DNA from: an uncultured Pelagibacteraceae bacterium
GTDB lineage: Bacteria > Pseudomonadota > Alphaproteobacteria > Pelagibacterales > Pelagibacteraceae
Reading direction: 5' to 3'
Assembly (NCBI GenBank): GCA_902543575.1
Contig: CACBYV010000004.1
Coordinates: 1 to 47,557, forward strand
DNA length: 47,557 nucleotides
Made by a program: the position numbers and the translations under genes. Positions 33,257 through 41,125 of this stretch are shown here, piece by piece. A model generated the notes under the pieces. The model saw only the letters and a list, made by a program, of their open reading frames with translations, did no database searches and had not been told where the DNA came from. The first letter of the stretch is position 1. Each line of letters opens with the position of its first letter.

Positions 33257-33763
33257 TTATTTGTTACAAACTCCAATTGAATTTGGTCCACATGTTTCAC
33301 CATTAGTCCATGTTGCGCCAATTAAATTTGCTCCATCAAAATTAGCATTGGTCATATTCGATGAAGTAAAATTAGCTTCCATTAAATTTGCATTTTGAAA
33401 ATTTGCTTCAATCAATGTTGAGCCCATAAAATCAACTCTTGTCATATTGGCTCCTGTAAAGTTAGCTTTTTCGAAATTTCCACCAACTAGAGTTGACTCA
33501 TATAAGTTAGCTCTAACAAATGTTGATTCTGGAAAAGTTCCAAATGACAAGTTAGAAGTCATCATAATGCTTTTATCAAAATTTACTTGTATAAAACTTG
33601 CGAATGATAAGTTTGAGTTAGGCAAATAACTACCTTGCAAATCTTGTCCATCTGAAAATCTACAGTTAGTATAATCAACTCCATCAGTTAAAGGATCATC
33701 ACATGCTGCTTGTGAAATACCTGGTATTAAGATTAAGAACAATAGTAAAATAATTTTTTTCAT
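33257..33763 (-). CDS. Exported pentapeptide-repeat protein
   Basis: A 168-residue protein with a signal peptide (MKKIILLLFLILIPGISQA, cleavage before ACDD) and a stretch of pentapeptide repeats of the A(N/D)(L/F)xx type, residues about 45-155 (for example ANFTGANMTR, ANFQNANLME, ANFDGANLIG). These form a right-handed quadrilateral beta helix. A short Cys-containing tail (NGETCGPNSIGVCNK) and an N-terminal Cys pair suggest disulfide capping in the periplasm. Function is unknown. It abuts azlD without a gap and precedes glaH by five bases, so it is in the same transcript. Confidence 0.88.
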   Translation of the reverse strand: MKKIILLLFLILIPGISQAACDDPLTDGVDYTNCRFSDGQDLQGSYLPNSNLSFASFIQVNFDKSIMMTSNLSFGTFPESTFVRANLYESTLVGGNFEKANFTGANMTRVDFMGSTLIEANFQNANLMEANFTSSNMTNANFDGANLIGATWTNGETCGPNSIGVCNK

Positions 33764-34090
33764 TTATATCGTAAAGCTACTTAATAAAAACATAATGATA
33801 GCAGAGAATAAAGTTGGGTAAACTAAATTATTTCTAGTTAATTTAAAAATTATTATTGCTAAAAGTACAACAATAAATCTGGACAAGTAATTACTGTCAG
33901 AAAGTGCACCTGCTGGAAATATTATCATTCTAGAAATTAAAGCCGCCAATGTCGAATAGGCTAAATAATTAAACCACCTATATATTTTAGTATTTTCATC
34001 TATTATTTCAGAAGTAAAAGCTCCTAAAAACCTTGAGATATAAGTTGCTAAGGATGTAATAACTATTATTAAAACAATATTAGCTGACAT
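33764..34090 (-). CDS. azlD: AzlD-family branched-chain amino acid exporter small subunit
   Basis: A 108-residue membrane protein with four hydrophobic helices, the size and pattern of AzlD. SRFLGAF near the start, the NYLAYSTLAALISRMIIFPAG segment and the C-terminal VYPTLFSAIIMFLLSS fit the family. It partners AzlC, encoded upstream with an 11-base overlap. The start is supported by the strong Shine-Dalgarno AGGGGAGA (34095-34102) lying inside azlC. The pair exports branched-chain amino acids in Bacillus. Confidence 0.85.
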   Translation of the reverse strand: MSANIVLIIVITSLATYISRFLGAFTSEIIDENTKIYRWFNYLAYSTLAALISRMIIFPAGALSDSNYLSRFIVVLLAIIIFKLTRNNLVYPTLFSAIIMFLLSSFTI

Positions 34091-34784
34091 TTTTCTCCCC
34101 TATTACAAAAGCAACAGTTCCAGCTACAAATCCACCAATCAAAACACACCAATCAGGACTAATAAAATAAAATAAAGGTCCTAAAATAGCTCCTAAAATT
34201 ATTGAAACATTTAATTGTATAGACTTCATCACTCCTATCATTGTGCAAGTAAAATAAATTGGATTAATTATAGCTAATCCAATCATCATTTCTCTATTTA
34301 AGAAATCAGCAGAGTAATAACCTAAGATAGTTGAAAAAATTGCTATCAACCAAGTTGCAGTTCCAATTCCTATCCAAAAATCGACTCTATATTTTTTTTC
34401 AATATCTTTATAATTATTTTTAAGAATTAACCACGAAGATACCGCAACAAAATGACAGGATAAATAATACTTCCATCTTGGTTGACTTTGGTGCTTTAAC
34501 AATGGCATTAAAGATACAGTCATCGGATACAATCTTGCATTAACTAACCAAACTGCAAAAAATAAATTAAGTAACGAAACGCCAATCAAAATCGATTCTG
34601 CCATCACAAGTGAGCCAGGTAATGCATAAGTTAAAAAAGTAGAAAAAATACTTTCTTGAATTGTAAAACCTAAATTTTTTAGTAATGCACCTATTGCTAA
34701 AAAGCTTAAACCTAGAGCAATTGCAGGGCTATCGAATTCTTTTGCACAAAGAATTCCTTTGAAAAAATATTTTGAATTAATCAT
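34080..34784 (-). CDS. azlC: AzlC-family branched-chain amino acid exporter large subunit
   Basis: A 234-residue membrane protein with six to eight helices. ALGLSFLAIGALLKNLGFTI, TYALPGSLVMAESI and LVNARLYPMTVSLMPLL are recognisable AzlC segments, the last being the conserved NARHxLxxxSLxP-type motif. It overlaps livF of system 2 at its start (ATGA) and azlD at its end. Having an exporter of branched-chain amino acids directly behind an importer of the same class suggests exchange or overflow relief. Substrate is family-based. Confidence 0.86.
   Translation of the reverse strand: MINSKYFFKGILCAKEFDSPAIALGLSFLAIGALLKNLGFTIQESIFSTFLTYALPGSLVMAESILIGVSLLNLFFAVWLVNARLYPMTVSLMPLLKHQSQPRWKYYLSCHFVAVSSWLILKNNYKDIEKKYRVDFWIGIGTATWLIAIFSTILGYYSADFLNREMMIGLAIINPIYFTCTMIGVMKSIQLNVSIILGAILGPLFYFISPDWCVLIGGFVAGTVAFVIGEKNVS
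34095..34102 (-). promoter_or_regulatory. Shine-Dalgarno of azlD inside azlC
   Basis: On the minus strand AGGGGAGA precedes the azlD ATG by four bases within azlC coding sequence. It marks the azlD start and permits independent initiation. Confidence 0.55.
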
Positions 34785-35566
34785 CCGCCTAGAAATAGAC
34801 GTCCAACATCATCATTTTTAAGTAAATCATCACCTCTTCCTGCTATAGCAGTTTGGCCGGATACTAATACATATCCAATATCAGAAAACTCTAAACCTTT
34901 TTTGGCGTTTTGCTCAACTAGAATAATTGTTTTTTTTTCATTTTTTTGTAAGTCTCCCAAAATTTCAAATACCATATCAATATATCTAGGCTCTAATCCA
35001 ATAGAAGGCTCATCAACTAAAAGAACTGAAGGCTTCATAACTAAAGCTCTAGATATTTCTAATAATCTTCTTTCACCACCTGATAAAACTTTTGCTGGTT
35101 GATTTCTTCTGTTCCTTAATCTTTCATATTTATCTAAAATCTTTTCTGCCTCTTGATATGATTCTTCCGTTTTATCTTTGATAAAACCACCCATTAACAA
35201 ATTTTCTTCAACAGTCATATCTGGAAAAACAGAATTATCTTGCAGAATATAAGCTATACCAACTGACTTTAATTTTTCAGCTGGAGTTAAATTAGTTATT
35301 TCTTTTCCATCGATTTCTATTTTGCCTGAGAATATATTTGTAAATCCATATATTGAATGAAGTATTGTTGATTTGCCAGCTCCATTGGGACCAATTAAGC
35401 ATAATGATTGTGCTTTGCTTACAAATAAATCAAAATTATGTAAAATCTCCATTTTACCATATCCAGCATTCAAATTTTTTATTGTTAAATGAATATCCTC
35501 TGAAGATAAATTTTTTAAATCTTCTGCACCAGGTGCTTTTCCTAAAACTTCATATTGATTAGACAT
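34781..35566 (-). CDS. livF: Branched-chain amino acid ABC transporter ATPase LivF, system 2
   Basis: ATP-binding subunit, 261 residues. Walker A GPNGAGKST, Q-loop LQDNSVFPD, signature LSGGERRLLEISRAL, Walker B VLLVDEPSIG and switch VEQNAKKG are intact. It carries an N-terminal extension of about 28 residues (MSNQYEVLGKAPGAEDLKNL) not seen in system 1 LivF. Its start overlaps livG (TAATG) and its end overlaps azlC (ATGA). Confidence 0.92.
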   Translation of the reverse strand: MSNQYEVLGKAPGAEDLKNLSSEDIHLTIKNLNAGYGKMEILHNFDLFVSKAQSLCLIGPNGAGKSTILHSIYGFTNIFSGKIEIDGKEITNLTPAEKLKSVGIAYILQDNSVFPDMTVEENLLMGGFIKDKTEESYQEAEKILDKYERLRNRRNQPAKVLSGGERRLLEISRALVMKPSVLLVDEPSIGLEPRYIDMVFEILGDLQKNEKKTIILVEQNAKKGLEFSDIGYVLVSGQTAIAGRGDDLLKNDDVGRLFLGG

Positions 35567-36306
35567 TATTGAGCCCCCAAATATGCATCTACTACTCTTT
35601 TGTCATTTTTAATCTCTTCTGGAGTTCCATTTGCAAGCATTTTGCCATGAGCAAGACAAAATATGTCTTCAGCTAATTGCATAATTACTCTCATATTGTG
35701 CTCTATAACAAGTAATGTTATGCCAAAATCTTGATTAACTTTGATTAATCTATCAATAATTCCATTAATTAAAGTAGGATTTATACCTGCTGTTGGCTCA
35801 TCTAATAATAGCATTTCTGGCTCATTCATTAGTGCCATTGCAAGTTCTAATAACTTTTGTTGTCCAAAAGATAGGTCGCCTGCCCTGAGTTTTCTTTTTT
35901 GATACAATCCAACAAAATTAAGTAAGTTTTCTGCTTTCTCTGTGAGCTCTTTTGGAATTTTTGAGAAAATTTTAAACAAACTTTCATCACTACCCTTGTG
36001 ACTGATAAGCATATTGTCTACACAATTTAATTTTCCATAAATTCTGGTTTGTTGAAATGTTCTTAATAATCCCAGTTTTGCAATTACTGGTACCGGTAAT
36101 TCTGATACTTCTTTTCCATTAAACTTAATTGAACCATTGTCTATTGGATAAGTACCAACAATTGAATTAAATAAAGTAGTTTTACCAGATCCATTAGGTC
36201 CTATAAGACCAACTATCTTTCCTTTTTCAACTGACATTGAAATATCAACATTAGCTTTAACACCACCAAATGATTTACTTACATTGTTGACTTCTAAGAT
36301 GCTCAT
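35566..36306 (-). CDS. livG: Branched-chain amino acid ABC transporter ATPase LivG, system 2
   Basis: ATP-binding subunit, 246 residues. Walker A GPNGSGKTT, LLRTFQQTRIYGKL, signature LSFGQQKLLELAMAL, Walker B MLLLDEPTAGINP and the switch His in VIEHNMRVI are present. The LSFGQ variant of the signature is common in this family. It joins livM upstream by ATGA and livF downstream by TAATG. Confidence 0.92.
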   Translation of the reverse strand: MSILEVNNVSKSFGGVKANVDISMSVEKGKIVGLIGPNGSGKTTLFNSIVGTYPIDNGSIKFNGKEVSELPVPVIAKLGLLRTFQQTRIYGKLNCVDNMLISHKGSDESLFKIFSKIPKELTEKAENLLNFVGLYQKRKLRAGDLSFGQQKLLELAMALMNEPEMLLLDEPTAGINPTLINGIIDRLIKVNQDFGITLLVIEHNMRVIMQLAEDIFCLAHGKMLANGTPEEIKNDKRVVDAYLGAQ

Positions 36307-37355
36307 TTTAATTCCACCTGTGCTTTTCGATCAGCTTCATCGACAACCTCACCAAATCTTTCTGGATATTTTTCTCTTAACCATCCCATTAATCCCTCTG
36401 GGAAATAAATTACTATCACTACGATTAAAACTCCTAATGCAACATACTGCCAACCAAGGAAGAATGTCCAAAAACCTTCTTTAAAAAAGTGAAATAAAGT
36501 TGCACCAATAATTGGGCCCCATAAAGTTCCCTTACCTCCAAGGATTGCCATTAAAACCATAAATACACCCATTTCTCTTCCATCAAATGCAACATCAGTT
36601 GAGTCGATATAACCAACTAAACCTCCCATTATTCCACCTGCAAGACCACAAAAGAAAGCTGAGATCATCCATCCAGTTATTTTGTATTTCATAGTCTCAA
36701 TTCCCATTGCTTCAGCTTTATCTTCATTATCTCTGATTGCATTCAGAATTAATCTAAACCTTGTTGTGTAAATTGCTCGTACAGCAATGAAAGTTAGTAC
36801 GAGTGCTCCAAAACTTAAAAAATAAAAAAATTCACCTCTTGCCTCAAGACCTCCTATGTTTGGAAAAGGAGGAGTGGTAAAGCCCTGTCCAGCTCCAATA
36901 ATTTCAATACCTCCAGAAATTTCTCCTGCTGCAACTCCTAAACCTAATGTACAAATTGCAAAGTAATGACCTCTTAATCCTAAAATTGCATAACCAATTA
37001 ATCCTGCAACAATTGTGGGAACGATGGCTGCAACTACCAGACCAGCTGCCATGCCTTGAAAGAATTGTGAAGGTGTGTGAACGAAAGTTTTTTCACCACC
37101 ACTTTCAGTCCACTCAGCTAACGGAAAAAACATACCAACTTGAACGGATGCACAAAGATACATTCCCAAGCCATAAAATAAAATATTTCCAAATGTATTA
37201 TAGCCCATTTCACCACCTTGGATATTCCAAGTAGTTGCTAGAACAATCAATACACACAGAATTGATAATTGAACTTTAAAAGCCGGAAAAATAAATGGTG
37301 CAACTAAACCAAATACCAAAAGTCCTATATACAAAATCCAACTATTTTTGTTCAT
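36303..37355 (-). CDS. livM: Branched-chain amino acid ABC transporter permease LivM, system 2
   Basis: Channel subunit, 350 residues, about nine helices. WNIQGGEMGYNTFGNILFYGLGMY is the conserved early segment, GHYFAICTLGLGVAAGEI the next, and AIRDNEDKAEAMGIETMKYK the coupling loop, followed by FFCGLAGGIMG and GGKGTLWGPIIGA. A charged C-terminal tail (EADRKAQVELK) ends it. Its start overlaps the 60-residue protein gene by 14 bases and its end overlaps livG by ATGA. Confidence 0.9.
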   Translation of the reverse strand: MNKNSWILYIGLLVFGLVAPFIFPAFKVQLSILCVLIVLATTWNIQGGEMGYNTFGNILFYGLGMYLCASVQVGMFFPLAEWTESGGEKTFVHTPSQFFQGMAAGLVVAAIVPTIVAGLIGYAILGLRGHYFAICTLGLGVAAGEISGGIEIIGAGQGFTTPPFPNIGGLEARGEFFYFLSFGALVLTFIAVRAIYTTRFRLILNAIRDNEDKAEAMGIETMKYKITGWMISAFFCGLAGGIMGGLVGYIDSTDVAFDGREMGVFMVLMAILGGKGTLWGPIIGATLFHFFKEGFWTFFLGWQYVALGVLIVVIVIYFPEGLMGWLREKYPERFGEVVDEADRKAQVELK

Positions 37356-37524
37356 ATAAATTCTCTATTTTATCTCTAAAATCTTTATCAACTGTAAAAT
37401 AATGTCCATTTTCTTCATGAAGACTAGATCCTGTTGAATGATATTCATCTAAATGTTTTTTAAACTTTTCAATATCTATTTCTATCAGTTTGCCATTATC
37501 GTCTTTAATTTTAGCTTTTCTCAC
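37342..37524 (-). CDS. Small charged protein of unknown function inside the Liv operon
   Basis: A 60-residue soluble protein (MRKAKIKDDNGKLIEIDIEK at the start, then a HLDEYHSTGSS middle and an NGHYFTVDKDFRDKIENLYE end). It looks like a small beta-alpha domain with no signal or membrane span. It overlaps livH by four bases (GTGA, GTG start) and livM by 14, so its place in the operon leaves little doubt that it is translated; no ATG start exists in the frame. I do not recognise the family. A regulatory or assembly partner of the transporter is conceivable from position only. Confidence 0.75.
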   Translation of the reverse strand: MRKAKIKDDNGKLIEIDIEKFKKHLDEYHSTGSSLHEENGHYFTVDKDFRDKIENLYEQK

Positions 37525-38414
37525 TTTAAGTACTCTCTCTTTCTTGAAAGTTTAAATCTTCTGTAAACTAAAATTAAAACTAATAATAAAAATACTGAAC
37601 CAATTCTAAATTCAGTACCAAGAATGTAATCTGCAAATTCTTCAAATATTCCTAATCCCATACCTGACATAGCTACTCCAGGTAAATTTCCTAATCCGGC
37701 AACAATTACAATCATAAATGATCTTATGGTGTATGGTAATCCCATATAAGGATGAATTGTAAAAGTTATTGAAATTAAAGCTCCAGCTACACCGCATAAT
37801 GCTGCATTTATTCCAAATGTTGCCGCATAAACTTTTTCAGTATTTACACCTAATATCTTTGCAGCTCTTGCATTTTGAGCTGTTGCCCTAATTGCACGTC
37901 CAAGCTTCGATCTTTTCATATAAACTACTAAACAAATTGCAAAGACAATACTGATAAAAGCAGAAAATATTTTAGAGTTTGGTAAAACAACATTATTATC
38001 GAACAACATTGTGGTTCCATATCCTGAGTTAGCCAATACAACATCTGCACCAAATGCAAAGTTCATTAATTGCATGAAAAGAATACTAATTCCAAAAGTT
38101 GCTAATATTGAAATGAAGAGATCTCTATCAACAACTTTATTTATAACTAATTTGTAAATTGCAATTCCAACAAAATACATAATTATAGGAGAGACAATTA
38201 CTCCCCAAGCTGGATGAATTCCATAGAGATACATAAAATATGCAATGTAACCACCCAATATAACAAGGTCTCCCTGTGCAATGTTAATTATATTCATAAC
38301 ACCCCATTGCAGTGCCATTCCATAAGCGATTAATGCAAATAATATTCCAAGTAAAAGTCCATCAAGACATGCTTGAATGGTTATCATTGGATATTGGAAG
38401 ACTAAAAAATCCAT
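37521..38414 (-). CDS. livH: Branched-chain amino acid ABC transporter permease LivH, system 2
   Basis: Channel subunit, 297 residues, about eight helices. The N-terminal ACLDGLLLGILFALIAYGMA, the INIAQGDLVILGGYIAYF segment, RAIRATAQNARAAKILGVN coupling loop and VAGLGNLPGVAMSGMGLG are standard LivH. A basic tail (YRRFKLSRKREYLK) ends it. It follows the livJ gene by 62 bases, with a strong hairpin in the gap, and no Shine-Dalgarno is visible before its ATG. Confidence 0.9.
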   Translation of the reverse strand: MDFLVFQYPMITIQACLDGLLLGILFALIAYGMALQWGVMNIINIAQGDLVILGGYIAYFMYLYGIHPAWGVIVSPIIMYFVGIAIYKLVINKVVDRDLFISILATFGISILFMQLMNFAFGADVVLANSGYGTTMLFDNNVVLPNSKIFSAFISIVFAICLVVYMKRSKLGRAIRATAQNARAAKILGVNTEKVYAATFGINAALCGVAGALISITFTIHPYMGLPYTIRSFMIVIVAGLGNLPGVAMSGMGLGIFEEFADYILGTEFRIGSVFLLLVLILVYRRFKLSRKREYLK

Positions 38415-38440
38415 AGTTTAATTTTGATTTCTATAAAAAA

Positions 38441-38464
38441 AAGCCCCCTATTTCTAGGGGGCTT
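38441..38464. terminator. Hairpin between livJ and livH (terminator or attenuator)
   Basis: Perfect 10-bp stem AAGCCCCCTA / TAGGGGGCTT with loop TTTC. In the minus direction it is followed by a run of U (complement of 38435-38440). It lies 12 bases after the livJ stop and before livH, so partial termination or 3'-end protection would yield more binding protein than permease. T-rich sequence also follows it on the plus strand, where no gene needs it. Confidence 0.85.
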
Positions 38465-38476
38465 AATTATTTTTTT

Positions 38477-39715
38477 TTATCTTTCAGACCACTTTGGAAC
38501 TGGGTGTATTAACTCAGCTGAAGCCCATTTTAATGGAGCAACAACTTTATTTTCACACTTACCAGCATCATCACACATTACTTGGAAAAGTACCATTGGT
38601 TTGTCAACATTTTGACCACCAGGTGCAAATTTAATATTTCCATAGAATGTTTGCATGTTAGTTGCAGCAAGAGCATCTCTTACTTTTTTCTGATCAAAAG
38701 TATTAGCTCTTTCAAAAGCATCTTTAAATACTAACAGTGCAGCTGAAGATTCTGCAGATTGATATGGTGGATCATAGCCAAATTCTTTTTCAAAATCTGC
38801 TGCATATGTCATACCATCTTTAAAGAAATCATCTTTGTAAGTTAATGTTTTATGCCATTGAGAAGCGCATAATGCATATTGAGAATTTTTACCATGTTGC
38901 TTTGATAATTTTGCAGCATCACAGTGTGTCATTGCCAACATCGGAACATCAACTTTCATTTCTGAAATTTGTCTTATAGCTGTCAAAGCTCCTTTTGTAT
39001 GACCTGAAACAACCAATACATCTGGCTTCATTTGTTTCACTTTAACTAGTGTAGCAGCCATATCATTAAGCTCTTTTGGAAGTTTGTCGTCGATTATAAT
39101 TTCAGATCCAGTTTCTTTAGCTGCATCTAAAATACCTAATCTTACGTCTTGCGAGAATGCATCTTGCTCAAAAGCTTGTGCAATTCTTACGCCTTTACCG
39201 CCATTTAATTCAACAGCTGTTCTTATTGCTACATCAAGATATAAGTTTGCTGGTGCTAATACCGCAAATAGATATTTGTAACCTTTTGTAAACAAAGATC
39301 TAGAAGCACCGTTAGCCTCAACCATTGGAACACCGTATTTTTCTGTTACTGGTGCAATCGCTTTTGTCAAACCTGAACTATACGGCCCAAGCATGAACTC
39401 TACTTTATCTTGTGAGATTAATCTTTCTGCAAGCTGAGCTGCTCTCTTAGGGTTTGATTCATCATCGTAATAAATAATGTCAAACTTATAAGTTTTCCCT
39501 CCAACTTTTACTCCGCCCATGCTGTTAATTCTATCAACAGCCATGTTGTAGCCGTTTTGAGTATGAACACCATTAGATGAGTATTTTCCAGTTAAAGAGA
39601 TTGCAGCACCTAAAATAATTTTATCTCCAACTACTTTTGCAAACGATACAACTGAAGTTGAAAATAATAATGCTATTGCAGAAACAAATGTAATTAAAAT
39701 GTTTTTTATTTTCAT
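38477..39715 (-). CDS. livJ: Branched-chain amino acid ABC transporter substrate-binding protein, system 2 (LivJ type)
   Basis: Periplasmic binding protein of 412 residues. Signal peptide MKIKNILITFVSAIALLFST with cleavage near SFA-KVV. The mature N-terminus ILGAAISLTGKYSSNGVHT, then YYDDESNPKRAAQLAERLI and LGPYSSGLTKAIAPVTEKYG are clear family segments; HSGTVS-like contacts are replaced by VVSGHTKGALTAIRQI. It differs from the protein at 26356 (little obvious identity), so the two systems should have different ligands. First gene of the long minus-strand run. A strong Shine-Dalgarno precedes it. Confidence 0.9.
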   Translation of the reverse strand: MKIKNILITFVSAIALLFSTSVVSFAKVVGDKIILGAAISLTGKYSSNGVHTQNGYNMAVDRINSMGGVKVGGKTYKFDIIYYDDESNPKRAAQLAERLISQDKVEFMLGPYSSGLTKAIAPVTEKYGVPMVEANGASRSLFTKGYKYLFAVLAPANLYLDVAIRTAVELNGGKGVRIAQAFEQDAFSQDVRLGILDAAKETGSEIIIDDKLPKELNDMAATLVKVKQMKPDVLVVSGHTKGALTAIRQISEMKVDVPMLAMTHCDAAKLSKQHGKNSQYALCASQWHKTLTYKDDFFKDGMTYAADFEKEFGYDPPYQSAESSAALLVFKDAFERANTFDQKKVRDALAATNMQTFYGNIKFAPGGQNVDKPMVLFQVMCDDAGKCENKVVAPLKWASAELIHPVPKWSER

Positions 39716-39719
39716 TTAT

Positions 39720-39727
39720 TCCCCTTT
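39720..39727 (-). promoter_or_regulatory. Strong ribosome binding site of livJ
   Basis: On the minus strand AAAGGGGA lies four bases before the livJ ATG, as strong as the sites of proX and the gene at 26356. Confidence 0.55.
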
Positions 39728-39803
39728 AATTAATTAATTAATAAAGGTTAAATTAATAACAAAAATTATTTAATTGCAAGTGGGAGTAGTAGCGCAATAT
39801 ACC

Positions 39804-40418
39804 TTAGTATTGTTGGGTAAATGCAATAATTACTGCAATCAAAATAATTACACAAGCAGAAATTGTATTTATAATTTTAGGATTGGCTTTTATCCAAACA
39901 ATTAATTTATTAGCTAAAACTGCATAACCAACCAAAGATAGAAAATCTAATACTACATAAGTCGTAATTAAAATAATAAACTGAATAATATAATTAGAAT
40001 TAAAATCAATAAATTGTGGGAATATAAATGGAAAGAACATCCATGCTTTAGGACTTGTTCCTGCTACTAAAAATCCATCTTTGTAAAACGAAAAAAAACT
40101 TTTATCGGAAATATCTTTTGTATTTATATCTTTAGGTCTAGATTTATAAATATCATAAGCGAGATATGTTAAATAGGCGATACCTAACCATTTTAAAGTA
40201 TTTAATATTGTTGGATTGTCAGACAAAAAAGAACCAATAACAAAAATTACTAAAGTTGCCTGAATAATGTTTGCAGTTACATCTCCTAATGCAGTCCAAA
40301 CACATTTTTGAACACCATAATTCATTGAGTAAGAAATAATTACAATTCTAGGTGTGCCAGGAGTTATAAACATAAAAATTATGATCTGTAAAAAAAGGAT
40401 AAAATCTAAGGGAAGCAT
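39804..40418 (-). CDS. LysE/RhtB-family amino acid exporter
   Basis: An inner-membrane protein of 204 residues with about six helices. The start (LQIIIFMFITPGTPRIVIIS) corresponds to the family's conserved TPGPNxxxV segment, here with TPGTPR in place of TPGPN. NYGVQKCVWTALGDVTANI and LKWLGIAYLTYLAYDIYKSRP follow the pattern. The family exports amino acids such as lysine, threonine or homoserine lactone. It is a single gene, divergent from the DUF2805 gene, with a dyad in the intergenic region. Confidence 0.84.
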   Translation of the reverse strand: MLPLDFILFLQIIIFMFITPGTPRIVIISYSMNYGVQKCVWTALGDVTANIIQATLVIFVIGSFLSDNPTILNTLKWLGIAYLTYLAYDIYKSRPKDINTKDISDKSFFSFYKDGFLVAGTSPKAWMFFPFIFPQFIDFNSNYIIQFIILITTYVVLDFLSLVGYAVLANKLIVWIKANPKIINTISACVIILIAVIIAFTQQY

Positions 40419-40424
40419 TTTAAG

Positions 40425-40473
40425 GATAGTCCTAAAAAACCGGGAGCTAAAGATGGCTAGATAGGACTATCTA
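40425..40473. repeat. Nested inverted repeats in a divergent promoter region
   Basis: GATAGTCCTA (40425-40434) and TAGGACTATC (40462-40471) are perfect 10-bp arms separated by 27 bases. The right part also contains its own dyad, TAGATAG-GA-CTATCTA (40458-40473). It lies between two divergent genes (exporter and DUF2805 gene) and could be an operator or a structured RNA leader. The CCGGGAGCT core is GC-rich for this genome. Confidence 0.5.
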
Positions 40474-40538
40474 AAACTGATAATATCATAGACTTAAATA
40501 TTTGCATTAAAATAATTTTAGCAATTTGTTGAATTTTG

Positions 40539-40835
40539 ATGAAAAAAAGTCACAGACCCACAACCAGAGTAAAAAATCCAGAACCCCCTTTGGAGAGTCC
40601 AGATTGGGTTGTATGGGCAGCGTGGGCTGACCGGATTACTTTTGAAGAAATCGAAAAAAAAACTGGAAAGACTGAAGGTGAAGTTATTAAGATTATGAGG
40701 AGATCATTAAAACCCTCATCATTTAGACTGTGGAGAAAAAGGGCAAACTCACAAAGTATAAAACATAGAAAAAAATTTGAATATTCAAGAAAACAGATTA
40801 AGTCAAAAATAAATAAAAATGATTACTTACTATAG
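40539..40835 (+). CDS. DUF2805 (TIGR03643 family) protein
   Basis: A small basic protein of 98 residues. The core DWVVWAAWADRITFEEIEKK, then TGKTEGEVIKIMRR and LKPSSFRLWRKRANSQ is the DUF2805 signature, a helix-turn-helix-like set of helices rich in Arg and Trp; members end shortly after. Function is unknown. The ATG at 40539 is chosen over the TTG just before it. It is encoded 32 bases upstream of glutaredoxin on the same strand, so the two may be co-transcribed. Confidence 0.85.
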   Translation: MKKSHRPTTRVKNPEPPLESPDWVVWAAWADRITFEEIEKKTGKTEGEVIKIMRRSLKPSSFRLWRKRANSQSIKHRKKFEYSRKQIKSKINKNDYLL

Positions 40836-40867
40836 TAATTTATGAAACATTACTTATATATTGCTTA

Positions 40868-41122
40868 ATGAAAAATATAACTGTTTACTCTGGTCCAATG
40901 TGTAATTTTTGTGATGCAGCAAAAAGATTATTATCTAGAAATAATCTTAATTATAACGAGATAGATATATCAACAAAAGAAGGTCTAAGAGACGAAATGA
41001 CAAAAAGAGCAAATGGACGAAGAACTATTCCTCAAATATTTTTTGATGACTATCATATTGGAGGCTACCAGGAATTAAGAGAATTAGAGAAAACTGGAAA
41101 GCTTTTAAGTTCTTTAGAATAA
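40868..41122 (+). CDS. grxC: Glutaredoxin (GrxC type)
   Basis: Reduces disulfides with glutathione, 84 residues. The active site is Cys12-Asn-Phe-Cys15 in place of the common CPYC, keeping both cysteines. The cis-Pro is in RTIPQIFFDD, and the GGYQELRELEKTGKL end matches the glutathione-binding GG-x-D/E helix. Cytoplasmic. It ends three bases before the end of the convergent secreted-protein gene, with no terminator visible between. Confidence 0.92.
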   Translation: MKNITVYSGPMCNFCDAAKRLLSRNNLNYNEIDISTKEGLRDEMTKRANGRRTIPQIFFDDYHIGGYQELRELEKTGKLLSSLE

Positions 41123-41125
41123 TTT

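Noticed and set aside
40440..40475. SAM-type riboswitch suggested by AGCTAAAG near the dyads
   Set aside because: I could not recover the pseudoknot or the flanking consensus, and the downstream gene has no link to methionine metabolism.
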